From contig JAFIER010000166.1 in NCBI GenBank assembly GCA_020832465.1, positions 1 through 32,117 on the forward strand: a DNA stretch of 32,117 bases, given 5' to 3'. How positions within the stretch are numbered: position 1 is the first letter of the stretch; each line of letters starts with the position of its first letter. This DNA comes from Bernardetiaceae bacterium (GTDB taxonomy: Bacteria > Bacteroidota > Bacteroidia > Cytophagales > Bernardetiaceae). The translations under genes and the position numbers were made by a program. Of the stretch, positions 7,186-14,745 are shown in pieces. The notes beneath the pieces were generated by a model. The model was not told where the DNA came from, did no database searches, and saw nothing but the letters and a program-made list of their open reading frames with translations.

Positions 7186-8988
7186 ATGATTGAATCAACA
7201 CAAGGCGTAGGCGACATTAATTGGGACGAACTCGAGCAAGACCGTGGTTTCGGTGCGGAGTATTCAGATGCCAAACAAGAAGAGATGGTAAGTCTTATAG
7301 ACGATACCATGCGCGAAATTAGCGAAAATGAAGTACTTGACGGTACGATTGTAGGTATTTCAGACCGCGAGGCAATCGTAAACGTGGGCTTTAAATCAGA
7401 TGGATTAGTTCCTATTTCAGAATTTAGAGATCTACCCGAGCTCAGTGTAGGCGATGTAGTAAAAGTCTATATCGAGAAACAAGAAGATGCTAACGGGCAG
7501 ATTATTCTTTCTCGTAAAAAAGCCATGGCTGTAGAGGCTTGGCGACAAATAGATAAGACTTATCGCGAAGATGAGATTATCGAAGGTGTTATCAAAAGAC
7601 GCACAAAAGGCGGTTTGATTTGCGATATTTTTGGTATCGAGGCATTTTTGCCCGGTTCGCAGATTGATGTAAAGCCTATTCGTGATTTTGATGTATATGT
7701 AGGTAAAAAAATGGAACTTAAAGTTGTGAAAATCAACTACGCTAATGATAACGTAGTCGTTTCTCACAAAGTACTTATCGAGAAAGATCTCGAGAAGCAA
7801 CGCCTTGAAATTCTCAATAACTTAGAGCGTGGACAAGTCCTTGAAGGTGTTGTCAAAAATATTACTAACTTCGGTGCATTTATAGACTTAGGTGGTGTGG
7901 ACGGTTTGTTGCACATTACAGATATATCTTGGGGACGCATCAGCCACCCAAGCGAAGTACTCGATTTTGATGACCAAGTCAATGTAGTAGTTTTAGACTT
8001 CGACGAAGAGAAAAAACGTATTTCCTTAGGTATGAAACAACTTCAAGAGCACCCTTGGGATTCGCTCGACGAAGGTATTGACGTAGGTACAAAAGTACAA
8101 GGACGCATTGTAAATGTAGCTGATTATGGCGCATTCTTAGAAATTAAACCAGGCGTAGAAGGCTTAATTCACGTCTCTGAAATGTCATGGTCGCAGCATT
8201 TGCGCAATCCACAAGAGTTTATCAGCGTAGGAGATGAAGTAGAAGCTGTCATTCTTACCGTAGATAGAGAAGAGAGAAAAATGTCATTAGGCATCAAACA
8301 ACTCACACAAGACCCTTGGACAAATCCTGATATTCATCAAAAATATTCACAAGGAAGTAAGCACACCGGCGTAGTAAGAAATCTTACAAACTACGGTCTT
8401 TTCTTAGAACTCGAAGAGGGTATCGACGGCTTAGTCCATATCTCCGACCTCTCTTGGACTAAAAAAGTAAAGCACCCTTCTGAATTTGTCAAAGTTGGTG
8501 ATACGCTTGAAGTTGTTGTTATCGAACTCGATACCGAACAACGCCGTCTTGCACTTGGGCACAAACAACTCGAAGAAAATCCTTGGGATACATTCGAAAC
8601 CATATTCGTACCTAATACCGTACATAAAGGCACTATCGTTGCCAAAAACGACAAAGGTGCATCTATTGAATTGCCTTACGGTTTGCAAGGTTTTTGCTCT
8701 AACAAACACTTAGCACAAGAGGACAACTCTAAATCTGAAATGGGCGATACCTTAGACTTTAAAGTCGTAGAGTTTTCAAAAGATGAGCAACGAATTATTC
8801 TGTCTCATATCGCTACTTACAAAGAAAAAGTAGCTAAAAAACCTAAGAAAGAACAAGACGCAACTGCCGAAGACGCAGAAGTAACAGCTAAAAAACAAGA
8901 CAACAAAGCGGGTAATACTACCTTAGGAGATGTCTCTGAATTAGCTAAACTCAAAGAAGAAATGGATAACCCCGAAGCAAATAACTAA
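7186..8988 (+). CDS. rpsA: 30S ribosomal protein S1
   Basis: The 600-residue product (ATG 7186; an in-frame GTG at 7123 lies inside the structured leader and is unlikely) has six S1 RNA-binding repeats at about residues 48-112, 130-198, 215-285, 300-372, 387-457 and 475-545. Repeats 3-5 show the classic pattern GxVxNxTxxGAFxxLxxGxxGLxHxSDxSW and end in SLGxKQL. The first two and last are more divergent, as in E. coli S1. A Lys/Glu-rich tail follows. S1 binds mRNA and helps initiation on the small subunit, which matters in a phylum where Shine-Dalgarno sequences are weak. It has its own promoter, leader and strong terminator, so it is a single-gene unit. Confidence 0.97.
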   Translation: MIESTQGVGDINWDELEQDRGFGAEYSDAKQEEMVSLIDDTMREISENEVLDGTIVGISDREAIVNVGFKSDGLVPISEFRDLPELSVGDVVKVYIEKQEDANGQIILSRKKAMAVEAWRQIDKTYREDEIIEGVIKRRTKGGLICDIFGIEAFLPGSQIDVKPIRDFDVYVGKKMELKVVKINYANDNVVVSHKVLIEKDLEKQRLEILNNLERGQVLEGVVKNITNFGAFIDLGGVDGLLHITDISWGRISHPSEVLDFDDQVNVVVLDFDEEKKRISLGMKQLQEHPWDSLDEGIDVGTKVQGRIVNVADYGAFLEIKPGVEGLIHVSEMSWSQHLRNPQEFISVGDEVEAVILTVDREERKMSLGIKQLTQDPWTNPDIHQKYSQGSKHTGVVRNLTNYGLFLELEEGIDGLVHISDLSWTKKVKHPSEFVKVGDTLEVVVIELDTEQRRLALGHKQLEENPWDTFETIFVPNTVHKGTIVAKNDKGASIELPYGLQGFCSNKHLAQEDNSKSEMGDTLDFKVVEFSKDEQRIILSHIATYKEKVAKKPKKEQDATAEDAEVTAKKQDNKAGNTTLGDVSELAKLKEEMDNPEANN

Positions 8989-9018
8989 AAAACTGCTCAA
9001 GTATATCCATGTTATAGC

Positions 9019-9066
9019 TTATCAAAAAGACCGTAGCAAGCAATTGCTACGGTCTTTTTTGATAAA
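9019..9066 (+). terminator. Rho-independent terminator of rpsA
   Basis: Stem TTATCAAAAAGACCGTAGCAA (9019-9039) pairs with its complement ending in TTTTTTGATAA (to 9066), with loop GCAA-like centre and a run of T in the right arm. It lies 30 bp after the rpsA stop. Confidence 0.88.
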
Positions 9067-9112
9067 TGACTGAAACTCTTCATAATAAAGTAACAAAAAC
9101 CCAGTTGTATAA

Positions 9113-9144
9113 TTTGTATATGCAAATCATTTTTAGTAATTTTG
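9113..9144 (+). promoter_or_regulatory. Promoter of the dksA-like gene
   Basis: TTTG at 9113-9116, a 20-bp spacer, then TAATTTTG at 9137-9144. This fits the Bacteroidota promoter (TTTG, about 19-21 bp, TAnnTTTG). The coding ATG is 58 bp downstream. Confidence 0.6.
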
Positions 9145-9202
9145 CAAAAAAAACAAAAACAGTCTTCGTTACTTGATTACATCGTATATAGACAAGGATT
9201 AT

Positions 9203-9589
9203 ATGGCACAACAGAAAGAAAAAAAAGAGGTATTGCACTACTCGCAAGAAGACCTCAGAGAATTTGAAGTGATTATCAATGAAAAGCTCGCTAAGTCCCG
9301 AGATGAGCTCGAACACCTTAAATCCTCAATCCTACGCGCTGAGGGTGAAAGCAATCGCAGCACCTTAGGTAACTTTGATGACGGTGCCGATGCCTTAGAA
9401 AAAGAACAGCTCAACCAACTCGCAGCCCGTACGCAAAAATTTATTGCAGGTCTCGAACGTGCGCTTTTCAGAATCAAAAATGGAACCTATGGAATCTGCA
9501 TAGATACAGGAAAACTTATTCCAAAAGAACGCTTACGTGCAGTCCCACATACACAGCAGTGTATTGAGGCTAAAATGAACCGTAAGTAG
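9203..9589 (+). CDS. TraR/DksA-family transcriptional regulator, two-Cys variant
   Basis: The 128-residue protein has a long N-terminal coiled-coil (about residues 10-90, LREFEVIINEKLAKSRDELE) with a central FDDGADALEKEQL loop like the DksA acidic tip, and a C-terminal domain GICIDTGKLIPKERLRAVPHTQQCIEAK. DksA-type proteins enter the RNA polymerase secondary channel and adjust transcription with ppGpp. The usual four zinc-binding Cys are reduced to Cys99 and Cys120, so zinc binding may be lost; such variants are common in this phylum. Start ATG 9203 was preferred over an in-frame TTG at 9173, which lies too near the promoter. Single gene with a hairpin after it. Confidence 0.85.
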   Translation: MAQQKEKKEVLHYSQEDLREFEVIINEKLAKSRDELEHLKSSILRAEGESNRSTLGNFDDGADALEKEQLNQLAARTQKFIAGLERALFRIKNGTYGICIDTGKLIPKERLRAVPHTQQCIEAKMNRK

Positions 9590-9604
9590 TAAGCAATAAG
9601 GCAA

Positions 9605-9645
9605 GTTCAACTTTGGTAAAGTTCGTAACTTTGCCAAAGTTGAAC
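9605..9645. repeat. Palindrome with the same 33-bp plan but different sequence
   Basis: Core 9609-9641 reads AACTTT, GGT, AAAGTT, CGT, AACTTT, GCC, AAAGTT: exactly the 6-3-6-3-6-3-6 layout of the TAACA family, with unrelated bases. The pairing is extended by GTTC (9605-9608) and GAAC (9642-9645). It follows the dksA-like stop by 15 bp and may act as its terminator. Confidence 0.75.
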
Positions 9646-9713
9646 AATTGCGCAATCAAAATATCAAATTACTTACTACAAATATTTCGTTATAGCAATA
9701 GCTTTTTAATGTT

Positions 9714-10301
9714 TTGGAAAATATAGCACCTCATATAGAAGCACTTATTTTTTGTGCTGAAGCACCTATTGCACTTGCTGAAATCAAACAATGCTTGGAA
9801 GAAAAACTCCAAACTAATGTCCCTGATAATCATATAAAGGAAGCAGTAGAGTTACTTATGCAAAGATACGAAGCAGAAGAGTTTGCTATACAAATAAGAA
9901 AAGTAGCCGGAGGATACTGCTTTAGAAGCAAAAATCAATACGAAGCCGTAGTATCTACATTATTGAGCCAAAGGGCAAGGAGAAGGCTATCCAAAGCTGC
10001 CTTAGAAACATTAGCCGTAATCGCTTATAAGCAACCCGTAACAAAATCTTTTATAGAACAGTTAAGAGGTGTAGGCTGCGATTATAGCATTCAAAAACTT
10101 TTAGATAAAGAGCTTATCATTATCAAAGGAAAAGATAAAAGCCCAGGAAGACCATTGCTTTATGGTACGTCCGAAAAATTTATGCACTATTTTGGAATAG
10201 ATAACCTCAACGACCTACCGCTACCACAAGACGTTGATAGCGAGAGCCCATTAGCAGACTCAGATCAAGAAGGCACGCCCACTGCTTCTAATAATGCCTA
10301 A
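9714..10301 (+). CDS. scpB: Segregation and condensation protein B
   Basis: The 195-residue protein has the two winged-helix domains of ScpB: an N-terminal IEALIFCAEAPIALAEI block and a second with LSKAALETLAVIAYKQPVTKSFIEQLRGVGCDY, ending KSPGRPLLYGTS before a low-complexity acidic tail. ScpB with ScpA and SMC forms the bacterial condensin complex for chromosome segregation; scpA is not in the window. The only start compatible with the conserved N-terminus is TTG at 9714. An ATG at 9709 is out of frame and ends after five codons, overlapping the TTG. Confidence 0.92.
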   Translation: MENIAPHIEALIFCAEAPIALAEIKQCLEEKLQTNVPDNHIKEAVELLMQRYEAEEFAIQIRKVAGGYCFRSKNQYEAVVSTLLSQRARRRLSKAALETLAVIAYKQPVTKSFIEQLRGVGCDYSIQKLLDKELIIIKGKDKSPGRPLLYGTSEKFMHYFGIDNLNDLPLPQDVDSESPLADSDQEGTPTASNNA

Positions 10302-10444
10302 GAAAATCCAAAACATAAGACAAACGCTAAAAATAAAAGCGTAAGAAAATCCAACATACACACAAATGCAATATGGATAACGATAAAAAATGAATAAGTC
10401 ATATCCATTATTATTTCTCTCTAACCTCATTTATCCAAAGTACA

Positions 10445-11572
10445 ATGGAATCTAATTCAGAAAAAAATAACGATAGCAACAACGATAAAAGGTCTAAATC
10501 TCCAAGACAAGAAAGACAAAACGTAAGAAAATTTAGCAAAAGAAGCAGACCACTCAAAAACCGAGACTCGGCAAAACAACAAGTGGCTGAAAAAACAAAT
10601 ACAAAAAGGCGACGAAACAACGACGAGCGTGCAAATAACGATGAAAATCCGAAAAGACCGCTCAGACAAAGCAGAACGCCCAAATATGCTAAAAAGAAAA
10701 CAAACGAAATACAAGAAAATACAAGAGACAGACAGCCTAAAAGCGAGGTAGCAACATCAAAAAGAAGGGTAGCTAACAGACAAGATAAAACAACAAAAAA
10801 CCGAAAAACACCCAGAAAAGAAGCCGAAGTAGCAAAAAACGAGGAAAACCTCAACCTAAGTATAAGGCTCAATCAATATGTCGCTAACTCAGGGCTATGC
10901 TCAAGAAGAGAAGCTGATAAAATTATCGCACAAGGGCTCATTTCTATCAATGGAAAAGCCGTTACTGAAATGGGAGTAAAAGTAAAACAAGGCGATATCG
11001 TTAAATACAAAAACAAATTGCTCAAAAGAGAAAAACCCGTTTACGTACTGCTAAACAAACCTAAGGACTTTATAACCACGACAAAAGACCCACAAGGACG
11101 AAAAACCGTCATGGACTTAGTCAAAGAAGCATGCGAAGAACGAATATATCCCGTAGGGCGTTTGGATAGAAATACCACAGGGCTTTTGCTTTTTACCAAC
11201 GACGGAGACTTGGCTAAAAAACTCTCGCACCCCTCACATAGGGTACAAAAAATTTATAAAGTTACGCTCGATAAACCCATTACAGAGGAGCACCTCGAGA
11301 TTATAAGAGCTGGATTAGAACTCGAAGATGGCTTCGTCAAAGCAGATGGCATTGCACAACTCTCGCCCGACGGACTCGAAGTAGGCATAGAGTTGCACGT
11401 AGGTAGAAACCGAATCGTAAGGCGTATTTTTGCACGATTAGGATACGAAGTCATGAAGCTCGACCGAACAGTATATGCAGGTTTTACCAAAGAAAATATC
11501 GGAAGGGCTCAATGGCGTTACCTCTCAGAGCGTGAAGTAATCAAAATTAAGTTTTTTACGAGCCGTAAGTAA
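10445..11572 (+). CDS. RluB/RsuA-type rRNA pseudouridine synthase with long basic N-terminal extension
   Basis: Residues 140-195 are an S4 RNA-binding domain (IRLNQYVANSGLCSRREADKI), and residues 198-370 are an RsuA/RluB catalytic domain with GRLDRNTTGLLLFTNDGD, where Asp241 is the expected catalytic residue. Products of this subfamily make pseudouridine in 23S or 16S rRNA; an RluB-like 23S activity is most likely but substrate is inferred. Residues 1-135 are low-complexity and rich in Lys, Arg, Asn and Gln, a disordered RNA-binding tail that is common in Bacteroidota homologues. The start ATG 10445 follows scpB by 143 bp with no hairpin between, so the two could be cotranscribed. Confidence 0.93.
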   Translation: MESNSEKNNDSNNDKRSKSPRQERQNVRKFSKRSRPLKNRDSAKQQVAEKTNTKRRRNNDERANNDENPKRPLRQSRTPKYAKKKTNEIQENTRDRQPKSEVATSKRRVANRQDKTTKNRKTPRKEAEVAKNEENLNLSIRLNQYVANSGLCSRREADKIIAQGLISINGKAVTEMGVKVKQGDIVKYKNKLLKREKPVYVLLNKPKDFITTTKDPQGRKTVMDLVKEACEERIYPVGRLDRNTTGLLLFTNDGDLAKKLSHPSHRVQKIYKVTLDKPITEEHLEIIRAGLELEDGFVKADGIAQLSPDGLEVGIELHVGRNRIVRRIFARLGYEVMKLDRTVYAGFTKENIGRAQWRYLSEREVIKIKFFTSRK

Positions 11573-11589
11573 TCGACTTAGGTAGTTTC

Positions 11590-11622
11590 AGAACTAACAG
11601 TTTTTCGGAAACTGTTAGTTCT
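11590..11622. repeat. 33-bp palindrome, type B
   Basis: Left 15-mer AGAACTAACAGTTTT, spacer TCG, right 15-mer GAAACTGTTAGTTCT, fully self-complementary as one stem. It is 17 bp after the pseudouridine synthase stop. Confidence 0.82.
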
Positions 11623-11640
11623 TGATGCTTAGCACATTAT

Positions 11641-11673
11641 AGAAATAACATTTCTCAAAGAAATGTTATTTCT
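11641..11673. repeat. 33-bp palindrome, type A consensus copy
   Basis: Left 15-mer AGAAATAACATTTCT, spacer CAA, right 15-mer AGAAATGTTATTTCT. It is the second element of a tandem B-A pair; the space after the plug gene carries the pair in the order A-B. It is identical to the copy at 22539. Confidence 0.85.
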
Positions 11674-11768
11674 GGGCTTATTTAGCAAAGTTGTCGTACA
11701 CCCTAAACAGTAGCACCCGCTGAAATAATAAAAAAGCACTGGTGCTTAGCTAAGGCAAAGCCTCAAAA

Positions 11769-11849
11769 ATTTTAGATCATAATTTTTATTAGCAATCAGG
11801 TATGAGCAATAGCATGCCGTAGCGCAATGGTATTGCTCTTATCTAAAAT
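11769..11849. repeat. Nested inverted repeat abutting the permease frame
   Basis: ATTTTAGAT (11769-11777) pairs with ATCTAAAAT (11841-11849), and inside it GAGCAATAGCAT (11804-11815) pairs with ATGGTATTGCTC (11827-11838) with one mismatch. A smaller hairpin AAGCAC/GTGCTT is at 11734-11747. The right outer arm contains the in-frame stop that bounds the permease frame. It could be a leader structure or an inserted small element. Confidence 0.5.
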
Positions 11850-11930
11850 ATAAAAACTATCAGAGAGCAAAATTTTTCATATTACGTTAGTCAGCGTATT
11901 TCCCGTCAGCGCGGGAGTGCCTTTTCTGTA

Positions 11931-13091
11931 TTGATAAAGCGCATAGCCATTGGTAGCATTTCGCTCGGATTGGCTGTGATGCTTATTTCTTTTTGTATTT
12001 TTGGAGGTTTCAAGCAAGTAATTAGGGATAAAATTATCAGCTTTACGGGGCATATTCAAATCACAAAATATGACCTGAGCAACTCCTACGAAGAAATCCC
12101 ACTCTCTACCCAACATGAGTTTTTTCAAAAAGCCCAAAATAAGCAAATCCCACATATTGCCCATATACAAACCTTTTCGCGCAAAGCAGCACTACTTAAA
12201 ACCGATAGTGAAGTCGCAGGGGCCGTACTCAAAGGCATTGATAAATCATATCAAAATCATCTCTTTTTAGCTAATATCATTGAAGGACGAATGCTTGAGT
12301 GGCAAGACTCTGCTTATACTAATGAAATCGTATGCAGCAAAAAAATTGCTAATGCACTTGAGCTCGCCATAGGCGATGAGATTTTATGCTATTTTTTACA
12401 AGAGCAATACAGAGTGCGCAAACTCCAAATTGTAGGAATTTATGAAACAGGAATAGAAGATTTTGACGATAAACTTGTCTATTGTGATAACAAACTCATA
12501 CAGCGCATCAACAACTGGGAGCCTAATCAAGTCGGTGGTTTTGAAATCTTAGTCCAAGATTTTACAAAGCTAAACCCTAGCTCAAGAGCTATCCTTGAGT
12601 ATCTTGAATATGATATGTATTTGGATAGAGTAACCGATATGTATCGTCATTTTTTTGACTGGTTTGCTATGCTGGAGCGCAATGTTGTTATATTTTTGGC
12701 TGTTATTTTGTTTGTAGCTGCTTTCAATATTGTATCGGTTTTGCTCATTATGATTACGGAGCGCACCGAAATGATTGGTGTTTTGAAGGCACTTGGCGCA
12801 CGCAATAAGCAAATTAGGCGTATATTCCTCTTCAACGGACTCGAGCTCATTGGCAAAGGTCTTTTATTTGGCAACCTGCTCGGGCTTGGGCTCTGCGCTT
12901 TGCAATACTATTTCCAAATTATACCCTTAGACCCCCAAAACTATTACATGAGTAGCGTACCTATACAATGGGACTGGCAAATGATTATTTTTTCTAATCT
13001 ATTTACGATTTTGCTTGTGCCTATGATTTTGCTGCTCCCTACTTGGTTCGTTACTCGTATATCTCCGATTAAAGCACTGCGTTTCGACTAA
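11931..13091 (+). CDS. FtsX/LolC-type ABC transporter permease, start codon unclear
   Basis: The product has the MacB/FtsX layout: TM1 (about residues 3-26), a large extracytoplasmic domain (30-240), then three TM helices near 245-272, 300-328 and 350-375, ending in the conserved RISPIKALRFD. It is most like LolC/LolE permeases that extract lipoproteins from the inner membrane with an ATPase LolD; no ATPase gene is nearby. The TTG at 11931 is the first ordinary start, but coding clearly continues upstream: the codons 11871-11930 read NFSYYVSQRISRQRGSAFSV, matching the N-terminus expected for this family. The frame is closed by TAA at 11844, and only ATA (11850) or ATC (11859) could serve as starts upstream. 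Either a rare start is used or the 5' end is damaged. Confidence 0.85.
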   Translation: MIKRIAIGSISLGLAVMLISFCIFGGFKQVIRDKIISFTGHIQITKYDLSNSYEEIPLSTQHEFFQKAQNKQIPHIAHIQTFSRKAALLKTDSEVAGAVLKGIDKSYQNHLFLANIIEGRMLEWQDSAYTNEIVCSKKIANALELAIGDEILCYFLQEQYRVRKLQIVGIYETGIEDFDDKLVYCDNKLIQRINNWEPNQVGGFEILVQDFTKLNPSSRAILEYLEYDMYLDRVTDMYRHFFDWFAMLERNVVIFLAVILFVAAFNIVSVLLIMITERTEMIGVLKALGARNKQIRRIFLFNGLELIGKGLLFGNLLGLGLCALQYYFQIIPLDPQNYYMSSVPIQWDWQMIIFSNLFTILLVPMILLLPTWFVTRISPIKALRFD

Positions 13092-13095
13092 AAAT

Positions 13096-13128
13096 AGAAA
13101 TAACATTTCTTTGAGAAATGTTATTTCT
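13096..13128. repeat. 33-bp palindrome, type A, between convergent genes
   Basis: Left 15-mer AGAAATAACATTTCT, spacer TTG, right 15-mer AGAAATGTTATTTCT. The spacer is the complement of the usual CAA, so the element is in reverse orientation. It occupies the 49-bp gap between the convergent permease and glucosaminidase genes, with a T-run after it, a position suited to a two-way terminator. Confidence 0.85.
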
Positions 13129-13140
13129 ATGCGCTTTTTT

Positions 13141-14157
13141 TCAATGGTCTAAGAGGTCAAGGCAATATCTTTCGATAATTTTCTTGAGCAGTTCTCCATA
13201 AATCGGTGAGGTAGCATAACCTACACCGCCGTATTTAGTAGAGCCTATTCTGTCTGCCCAGGCGCGGTAGTCCTTACCTTTTGTAAAAAGTGGCGAGTAG
13301 CGCAAATTTTGATGCAAAAACACGGAGTGTGCTCTGAAAGATTCCCAAGGTGTTTTGTATCCTGCAAAGGAATCTTTGATTTTGCATTTATAAAGCGTCC
13401 TTCCATTTTTTTCTATACGCTTCGAAGAGATAATTTTACTTTTATTGAGTTTCATCTCATCTTCGTTATAGTACTCTGTTGTTATCGTAGGCTCAGTGCT
13501 ATTATTTTTATCTTTGATACCAAAGAAATTATTATGTACAATATAGCGTCCGTAAGCCGTTTCTAATGCCGCTTGCGAGAGTTTGATAGAAGCGGGTATA
13601 TTAAATTTTACCTGTTCCATCAGTGCTGTTTCTATTTTACGCAGGTTTGTCGTATCAGTCAAGAAATGATACACGTGCTTTTCTGTTTGAATTTTATCGA
13701 GCACTCCCACAATAAAAAGCTGGCTAATTTCACGGTTAAGGGTGAGCAATTCGCTATCTTTGAGTTGCTCGAGCCTTGCTACTTTATTTTTGATAAGGTA
13801 GTCTGTAATAAGCAATTGCTTTTGCATCAAAAACTTATTCTTTTGGGCTTCAAACTCACTCGCTATTTCCTCTGTATTGAGGTTTTCGTAATAAGCAAGG
13901 CTGTAGCCTATGGCATCGTCCTGAAATTTAGGATTACTGGGTTCGACGAGGCGAACTTGCTCTATTTGTGTATGCTGCGTAGGACGCACAAACTGCGTAA
14001 GTGCGACAAGGGTCAGTGCAATCGAGAAGATTACAATTAAGCGGTCATTGATAACAAGCTGTAAGCTCACACGCTTACGCCAAATTGGTATCTCGAACGC
14101 AATTACACGTGAGATATAAGGCTTGTCTGAAAAGGGATTAATTCGTATAAGTGCCAT
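13141..14157 (-). CDS. Membrane-anchored glucosaminidase (peptidoglycan hydrolase)
   Basis: Residues about 180-335 form a glucosaminidase domain of the FlgJ/LytG type: PASIKLSQAALETAYGRY with Glu199 as the likely catalytic acid, HNNFFGIKDK, a YKTPWESFRAHSVFL block and YATSPIYGELLKKIIE at the end. It cleaves N-acetylglucosaminyl bonds in the peptidoglycan. The N-terminus has about 38 cytoplasmic residues rich in Arg/Lys, then one TM helix (40-57), so the enzyme is tethered to the inner membrane facing the periplasm. The region 60-175 is a helical linker with no known domain. ATG at 14157 is the obvious start. Confidence 0.88.
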   Translation of the reverse strand: MALIRINPFSDKPYISRVIAFEIPIWRKRVSLQLVINDRLIVIFSIALTLVALTQFVRPTQHTQIEQVRLVEPSNPKFQDDAIGYSLAYYENLNTEEIASEFEAQKNKFLMQKQLLITDYLIKNKVARLEQLKDSELLTLNREISQLFIVGVLDKIQTEKHVYHFLTDTTNLRKIETALMEQVKFNIPASIKLSQAALETAYGRYIVHNNFFGIKDKNNSTEPTITTEYYNEDEMKLNKSKIISSKRIEKNGRTLYKCKIKDSFAGYKTPWESFRAHSVFLHQNLRYSPLFTKGKDYRAWADRIGSTKYGGVGYATSPIYGELLKKIIERYCLDLLDH

Positions 14158-14186
14158 TGTTGTTTGTTCTTTTTAAGAATTTTATA

Positions 14187-14297
14187 ATGATTTTCTTACT
14201 TTTTTGCATTACAGTATTTTTGACTGCATGCTTTGCACTCTGCGGCATCAACCTACTCAAATGCGAGCGGGCTGTGCAAATTCTATCCTTGGGCTAA
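14187..14297 (+). CDS. Possible 36-residue hydrophobic Cys-containing peptide
   Basis: An ATG-started frame encodes MIFLLFCITVFLTACFALCG and a short tail with a further Cys (KCERAVQ). A lipobox-like LTAC lies at residues 12-15. It is divergent from the glucosaminidase gene. Such a short frame may be chance; there is no promoter match. It could be a tiny membrane or lipoprotein peptide. Confidence 0.2.
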   Translation: MIFLLFCITVFLTACFALCGINLLKCERAVQILSLG

Positions 14298-14658
14298 TAA
14301 CTGTGTGCGCACAGCTAAGCCTATGGAGGTTAGTTTAATGGTAAATCTGATAAAGTAAAAAGGAAGCAGCGATGCTATAAAAATTTATAGCGATAGTAGG
14401 CGTAGAGAAAAGCCCATAGAGATAGAAAATGGAAGTAGTAGGGCGAATACAAAAATCGCCTGCTCAGAAGAGCATGTGTACTGTAAAAGCAAGGCACAAT
14501 GCCATGCGGGACGGCGGCTACCGACCGGGCGCAAATCACCAGCTTCGATTTTTGCTAAGTTTTGCGCATCAAAACGCTGTGCGTCTTTCGGTGATACAAA
14601 TAATGGGAGCATTTTTTTTTGCAATTTTTTACCTAATAACTTGATTTTTAGAAAAATA
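14298..14658. other. Intergenic region with small hairpins and a GC-rich patch
   Basis: I find no supportable gene. Hairpins occur at 14301-14314 (CTGTG/CACAG) and 14374-14391 (GCTATAAA/TTTATAGC). A patch around 14508-14550 is distinctly GC-rich compared with the rest of the window and could mark a foreign fragment or a small RNA; open frames through it look like chance. Confidence 0.35.
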
Positions 14659-14700
14659 ATCGCTAATATTGTTAGCGATTGCTAATATTGAATGCAATAT
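14659..14700. promoter_or_regulatory. Operator-like palindrome array before the XRE/S24 regulator
   Basis: A perfect palindrome ATCGCTAA (14659-14666), TATTG, TTAGCGAT (14672-14679) is followed by a second copy of GCTAATATTG (14681-14690; the first is 14662-14671, 19 bp earlier) and by ATATTG/CAATAT (14685-14700). It lies 46 bp before the regulator's ATG, consistent with autoregulation by the encoded protein. Confidence 0.55.
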
Positions 14701-14745
14701 ACAATCAAAAAATCAAATTGCCAAATTTTTTAGCAAAAAAATATT

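Noticed and set aside
10411-10872. 153-codon minus-strand frame opposite the pseudouridine synthase N-terminus
   Set aside because: It mirrors the Lys/Arg-rich low-complexity part of the real gene; Leu/Ser/Phe-rich antisense translation is an artefact of that codon bias.
13573-14040. 155-codon plus-strand frame opposite the glucosaminidase gene
   Set aside because: Antisense shadow; the minus-strand protein has clear domains and a TM helix.
14385-14624. 79-codon minus-strand frame over the GC-rich patch
   Set aside because: No homology recognised and no start context or promoter; probably chance.
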